A DNA stretch of 64,000 nt from Lachnospiraceae bacterium (GTDB taxonomy: Bacteria; Bacillota; Clostridia; Lachnospirales; Lachnospiraceae), in assembly GCA_029053015.1 (NCBI GenBank), contig JAIDHX010000036.1:1-64000 (forward strand), given 5' to 3'. The first letter of the stretch is position 1, and each line of letters starts with the position of its first letter. Positions 59,737 to 64,000 of the stretch are shown here, piece after piece. A program made the translations under genes and the position numbers. The notes below the pieces were generated by a model. It was not told where the DNA came from and ran no database searches. It saw only the letters and a list, made by a program, of their open reading frames with translations.

Positions 59737-61383
59737 ATGCCATTGATGGGAAGTTTATATATCGGAACATCCGGTTTACAGACAAGTCAAAATGCGCTGA
59801 ACACAACAGCGCACAATCTTACGAATGTAGACACACCGGGATATGTCAGGCAGCAGACGCTGCTTGACACCCGAACCTACATTACGTTATCTAGAAACCC
59901 CGCTGCAGTCTCTAACAAGCAGTATGGTCTCGGGGTAAATTATGCCGCAGTCAGACAGGTGAGAGATTATTTTCTGGATAAGACATACCGCAAGGAATCA
60001 GGGCGCAGTATGTTTTATGAAGTATCGTATGAAGTGCTTGACGAGGTGGAGTCTCTGCTTGGAGAGCTAAATGGCGAGGATTTTCAGACTTCACTGACCA
60101 ATCTCTGGACATCGGTACAGGAGCTTGCGAAGGATCCTTCCAGTTCCGTAACACAGGGGCTTTTGGTGCAGCGTGCTTCTGAGTTTCTGGATCGTGCAAC
60201 AGCCGTATACAAGGATTTGGCAAGCTATCAGGACAGCCTGAATCTGAAGGTGGCAGAGCAGGTCACAAGGATTAACAAAATCGGCAAGCAGATACTGGAG
60301 GTGAATGACAGTATCCGCAAGGTAGAAGCGGGTGGAATTGAGCGTGCAAATGATTTGCGGGATACGCGCAACTATCTGCTTGACGAACTCAGCAAGCTCG
60401 TCAAGATGAGTTATTCCGAGGACGCAGGCGGAAACATAAGTGTTCAAATAGAAGGAACCGATTTTATAAAAGGCAGCAGATGCTTTGAAATCGGTCTGGA
60501 TACAGATCCGACAACGGGCTTTTACACACCGTTTTGGCCGCAGAATGCGGAATACACCATCATGTCGGACGGGACAAAGAAATATGATATTGAGCACGCT
60601 AAGGTATTTAATCTGAACCGTACCATATCCAGCAGGGCTGATACGGACATCGGCGGATTGAAGGCGGCGCTGCTTGCAAGAGGTGATCACAGAGCAAATT
60701 ACTCTGACATAGAAAATGATTATGATGGCGTTTCACAGTCGATTGTCATGAATATTCAGGCGGAGTTTGACCAGCTGATACACAATGTAACCACTAAGAT
60801 GAATGAAGTACTGGCGAGTGCAAGTAATCCGGACACCGGTTATATGTGTGATAAGGACGGTTCTCCTCTGCAGCTTTTCAAGAAAATATCTTCCGACGGT
60901 TATGAAAAACAGGCGGATGGAAGTTGGAAGTACATGGAGGAGGATTACAGCCAGACGAGTACGATGTACACACTGGGCAATGTGCAGGTAAACGGCAATC
61001 TGCTGCAGGAGCCGGCAATGCTTAACTTTAAACTGTCGGATAAAGAAGTAGATTATGGTACGGCAAATGCGTTGAAGTCGGCGTTTATGGAAGAGAGCTA
61101 CACCCTCAACCCGAATGTGCAGAAAAAGACGAATTTTATTGCGTATTATTCGGATTTGGTAGAGCAGGTGGGCAATACCGGCTATGTATTCCAGAGTATT
61201 TTTGAAAATCAGGAAGCGACGGTGGAAGCGACTTGCAGTGCAAGGGAACAGGTTATCGGCGTGTCTTCGGATGAGGAGCTTTCCAATATGATTAAGTTCC
61301 AGAATGCTTATAATGCAGCCAGCCGTTACATCAATGTTATCAGTGAAATGCTGGAGCATATCATCAATACACTTGCCGTATAA
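59737..61383 (+). CDS. flgK: Flagellar hook-associated protein FlgK, first copy
   Basis: 548 residues joining hook and filament. The N-terminal flagellin-like helix shows SLYIGTSGLQTSQNALNTTA and NLTNVDTPGYVRQQ; the C-terminal end has MIKFQNAYNAASRYINVISE, the usual pairing D0 helix. The ATG at 59737 follows GAGGTG by six bases. It sits directly before a second FlgK of distinct sequence. Confidence 0.93.
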   Translation: MPLMGSLYIGTSGLQTSQNALNTTAHNLTNVDTPGYVRQQTLLDTRTYITLSRNPAAVSNKQYGLGVNYAAVRQVRDYFLDKTYRKESGRSMFYEVSYEVLDEVESLLGELNGEDFQTSLTNLWTSVQELAKDPSSSVTQGLLVQRASEFLDRATAVYKDLASYQDSLNLKVAEQVTRINKIGKQILEVNDSIRKVEAGGIERANDLRDTRNYLLDELSKLVKMSYSEDAGGNISVQIEGTDFIKGSRCFEIGLDTDPTTGFYTPFWPQNAEYTIMSDGTKKYDIEHAKVFNLNRTISSRADTDIGGLKAALLARGDHRANYSDIENDYDGVSQSIVMNIQAEFDQLIHNVTTKMNEVLASASNPDTGYMCDKDGSPLQLFKKISSDGYEKQADGSWKYMEEDYSQTSTMYTLGNVQVNGNLLQEPAMLNFKLSDKEVDYGTANALKSAFMEESYTLNPNVQKKTNFIAYYSDLVEQVGNTGYVFQSIFENQEATVEATCSAREQVIGVSSDEELSNMIKFQNAYNAASRYINVISEMLEHIINTLAV

Positions 61384-61399
61384 GTAAGGAGGAAGGAAG

Positions 61400-63334
61400 A
61401 TGCCTTCACAATTTTTCGGATTAAATATAGCATATACGGGGCTGCTTGCTTCTAACGCAGCTTTAAATACAACTTCAAACAACATTGCCAATGTACAGAC
61501 AAACGGGTACAGCAGACAGCATGTAGTACAGCAGGCGAGCGATGCACTTCGTATTTTCCAGACCTATGGCTGTGCAGGCGCAGGTGTGGATACGCTTGCG
61601 ATTGAACGTATCAGGGATGAATTTTATGACCGTAAGTTCTGGAGCGCTAACACCAGTCTGGGTGAGTACGAGATTAAAGATTACTATATGGATCAGCTGC
61701 AGACCTATTTTGCGGATGACGGCGTTTCCACCGGTTTTAAAACGATCTTTGACCGATTCACGGTGAACGGACTGCAGGAGGTTTTGAAGGCGAGCGATGT
61801 TACCGCAGCCAAGAAGCAGTACATCGGTTACGGTGAAAACCTGGCGGAGTATTTTAACGGTATGTGGGCGAGTCTGCAGAAGGTGCAGAAGGATGTCAAT
61901 CAGGAGTTAAAGCTTCGGGTGGATGAAATCAACTCCATCGCGGGAGAGATAGCCGCTTTAAATAAGCAGATTAATGTAATCGAACTTTCCGGTCCCAAGG
62001 CGAATGAGCTGCGCGACCGCAGGACCCTGCTTTTAGATGAGCTTTCCAAAATCGTGGATATTGAGACGCAGGAAATTCCCGTTGTGGATGCCAACAATCC
62101 GGAAAGGGAGACGGGCGCAAATCGTTTTATCGTTAAAATCGGCGGCGGACAGCTTTTGGTGAATGACAGCGATTTCAAGCAGCTTGAGTGCATTGCGCGA
62201 CCCAGTTATGAAAAAGTAAATCAGACGGATATAGACGGTCTTTACGATATTTATTGGACAAACGGCGAAAAATTCAATATGTACGGACGCAATCTGGGAG
62301 GCACCCTGCAGGGACTGGTCGAGATGCGTGACGGCAACAATTCCGAGCAATTCACCGGCACTATTACCGGTACAGGAAAAAAGGATGTGGAAGACAGAGA
62401 CGGCAACATGGTATCCCATGACACGGTTACGGTGCAGGTGGGCAGGGAATATCTGCAGGATTTGAACAAGTGTAACCTGTCCGATACAGGCGGTGTCATC
62501 AATCTGGGCAACCAGTTGTACTACTATGATTCCTGGTCCTATACCTGCAGTTATGATGCAAACGGAGAAGCTACTTATTCCTATACCTTTGTTTTGTCAG
62601 ACAGCGAACTGAATAACAGAAAGCTGACGAATGACAGGGTGGGGAAACAGGCTTCCATCGGTAAAAGTATCGATTATCAGGGAATCCCTTATTATATGAA
62701 GCAGATGAACGAATGGGTGCGTACTTATACCCAGAAGTTCAATGACATTATAAGCAGCGGCTACAATGCATACAATCAGCAGGGACCCATCATGTTTACG
62801 GGCAAGAAAAATACGAGCAATGAGCAGTATACCTTCGATGAGGCGTTCCGCTATGATAAGCAGGCGGATGGCACCATGACTGTAGATGTGACGGACAACA
62901 GCTACTACAAGCTGACAGCAGAGAATTTTTCCGTGCTGGCTGCGCTGACTGAGGACGCGGATTTGCTGGGAACCGAAAAGAAAATGGTTGACAACGAGTC
63001 AGTCGGCAAGGCACAGTATGATATTCTTACGGAAATCAAGGTGATGTCCAACGACAAGACGAAGATGAGTTTCCGCGGAAGCAAGGCAAGCGAATTTTTA
63101 CAGTGTATTCTTTCCGACGTGGCGCTGAATGCAGGAAATGCCAAGACCTTCTGCAGCAATTACACAAATATCAGTAAGAGCGTTGACAACCAGAGAATAT
63201 CCATATCAGGTGTGGATGAAGATGAAGAAGCGATTAATCTGGTAAAATATCAGAACGGATATAATCTGGCTTCCAAGATGATACAGACACTGACGGAAGT
63301 TTATGACAGACTGATTCTGGAAACAGGAGTTTAG
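61400..63334 (+). CDS. flgK: Flagellar hook-associated protein FlgK, second copy
   Basis: 644 residues with FlgK ends: NIAYTGLLASNAALNTTSNN, NVQTNGYSRQHVVQQ at the start and EAINLVKYQNGYNLASKMI at the end. The middle is about 100 residues longer than in the first copy and carries a different variable domain (residues about 290-420, with NGEKFNMYGRNLGGTLQG). AAGGAGGAAG precedes the ATG. Two FlgK genes in a row suggest two junction proteins for different filament types or a divided task. Confidence 0.92.
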   Translation: MPSQFFGLNIAYTGLLASNAALNTTSNNIANVQTNGYSRQHVVQQASDALRIFQTYGCAGAGVDTLAIERIRDEFYDRKFWSANTSLGEYEIKDYYMDQLQTYFADDGVSTGFKTIFDRFTVNGLQEVLKASDVTAAKKQYIGYGENLAEYFNGMWASLQKVQKDVNQELKLRVDEINSIAGEIAALNKQINVIELSGPKANELRDRRTLLLDELSKIVDIETQEIPVVDANNPERETGANRFIVKIGGGQLLVNDSDFKQLECIARPSYEKVNQTDIDGLYDIYWTNGEKFNMYGRNLGGTLQGLVEMRDGNNSEQFTGTITGTGKKDVEDRDGNMVSHDTVTVQVGREYLQDLNKCNLSDTGGVINLGNQLYYYDSWSYTCSYDANGEATYSYTFVLSDSELNNRKLTNDRVGKQASIGKSIDYQGIPYYMKQMNEWVRTYTQKFNDIISSGYNAYNQQGPIMFTGKKNTSNEQYTFDEAFRYDKQADGTMTVDVTDNSYYKLTAENFSVLAALTEDADLLGTEKKMVDNESVGKAQYDILTEIKVMSNDKTKMSFRGSKASEFLQCILSDVALNAGNAKTFCSNYTNISKSVDNQRISISGVDEDEEAINLVKYQNGYNLASKMIQTLTEVYDRLILETGV

Positions 63335-63367
63335 TGAGACCGCCTGCGCGGCAGAATGAGAGGAATT

Positions 63368-64000
63368 ATGAGAATCACAAATAAAATCATGCAGAACAAC
63401 AACCTGACAAACATCAACATGAACAAGGTGATGCAGGACAAATTGAGCACCCAGATGTCAACGGAGAAGAAAATCAGCAAACCCTCCGACGACCCTGTTA
63501 TTGCGATTCGTGCCCTCCGCCTGCGCGGCAACGTGACGGAAGTGACGCAGTATTACAGCAAAAACATACCGGATGCGGAAAGCTGGCTGAATGTGACGGA
63601 AGGTGCTTTGAAAAACACCTCCGAAGTCCTCAAGAGTATGATTGGGCAGTGTACGAAGGGCGCCAATGGAGACCTGACCTCTAAGGAGAGGGAAATCATT
63701 TTAGAGCAGCTTAAGGCACTTAGGGATGAAGTATATTCCACGGCAGATGTGGATTATGCAGGACGATATGTGTTTGCGGGTTATAGGACGGACACTTCCA
63801 TCAGCTTCCCCTTGGCGGAGGAGATAGACTATACCATTACTCAGCAGCTCGATAATACAGCCATTGATGAGGTTACTTTTGTCAAGACCACAAAGCCGAG
63901 TGGTGGCGGTTATGTAGATATTAACAATCTGAACAGCACGAACTATCAGAGTATAGATGTGCAGGAAAAGGAAGTTGATGAGGTAAAGGTACATCGAATT
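63368..64000 (+). CDS. flgL: Flagellar hook-associated protein FlgL, 3' end outside window
   Basis: The first 211 residues are seen. The N-terminal MRITNKIMQNNNLTNINMNK and KKISKPSDDPVIAIRALRLR are the signature D0/D1 start of FlgL, with the conserved SDDP. It bridges FlgK and the flagellin filament. GAGAGGAATT lies before the ATG. Truncated by the window end; completeness cannot be judged. Confidence 0.92.
   Translation, partial: MRITNKIMQNNNLTNINMNKVMQDKLSTQMSTEKKISKPSDDPVIAIRALRLRGNVTEVTQYYSKNIPDAESWLNVTEGALKNTSEVLKSMIGQCTKGANGDLTSKEREIILEQLKALRDEVYSTADVDYAGRYVFAGYRTDTSISFPLAEEIDYTITQQLDNTAIDEVTFVKTTKPSGGGYVDINNLNSTNYQSIDVQEKEVDEVKVHRI

Noticed and set aside
1..64000. CRISPR arrays, tRNA or rRNA genes, prophage or insertion sequences
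   Set aside because: I scanned for regular short repeats with spacers, tRNA-like cloverleaf signatures, conserved rRNA blocks and transposase/integrase proteins and saw none. Small RNA genes could still be missed by eye.

Overview
The window looks like chromosomal DNA from a motile, anaerobic Clostridia species, most likely Lachnospiraceae. Evidence: strong AGGAGG-type ribosome sites with ATG, GTG and TTG starts, a FlgM/FlgN/FlgK/FlgK/FlgL flagellar block, an SleB-type cell wall hydrolase, two LytTR/GHKL or OmpR-type signalling pairs, and tight gene packing in short operons. No rRNA, tRNA, CRISPR array, intact transposase or phage gene was seen. No database search was possible; product names rest on motifs and family knowledge.

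Layout. 1-1.3 kb: end of a TPR-repeat protein, a small companion protein and decayed sequence that includes a tail resembling a nucleotidyl cyclase. 1.4-8.5 kb: an LspA-like peptidase, M32 carboxypeptidase, acyltransferase, carbamate-kinase-like protein, and on the minus strand aroA and an XRE regulator. 8.6-13.6 kb: a sugar locus with a LacI regulator divergent from xylulokinase, a DUF4867-like protein and an FucI-type isomerase, with two matching operator-like palindromes between the divergent genes. 13.7-15.5 kb: a barstar-like gene, a complete-looking type I toxin-antitoxin locus with an antisense RNA, a dUTPase-like remnant and a methyltransferase. 15.6-25.5 kb: a secreted protein, an ABC exporter, dnaE, an acetyltransferase, pfkA, a TrmH-type rRNA/tRNA methyltransferase and proC. 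25.6-32.3 kb: a two-component system, an esterase-like lipoprotein, a SleB hydrolase, and an NfeD/SPFH membrane pair. 32.4-39.5 kb: a housekeeping run (ornithine carbamoyltransferase, birA, an unknown protein, coaX, dus, an unknown protein, greA, lysS). 39.6-46.5 kb: an AT-rich lipoprotein stretch, then a LytTR regulator, a soluble GHKL kinase and two half ABC exporters behind LytTR-like direct repeats. 46.5-57.4 kb: cstA with an unknown coupled gene, a GH32 enzyme, a sigma factor with a LytM-like membrane partner, a DUF4143 ATPase, a CofE-like protein, and an ABC-2 transporter with its XRE regulator. 57.4-64 kb: a large inverted-repeat region, a HAD phosphatase and the flagellar operon, cut by the window end inside flgL.

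The most interesting non-coding signal is a family of long imperfect palindromes (around 2.3, 22.4, 57.5 and 57.8 kb). They share an asymmetric GAGCGAGAGCGCG motif on one side of the stem. Their outer arms differ in sequence from copy to copy, yet each arm is self-complementary. A second pair of related hairpins follows the GH32 gene and the DUF4143 ATPase gene. Other points of interest are the type I toxin-antitoxin locus, a LytM domain that has lost most metal ligands next to its sigma factor, and two tandem FlgK paralogues.
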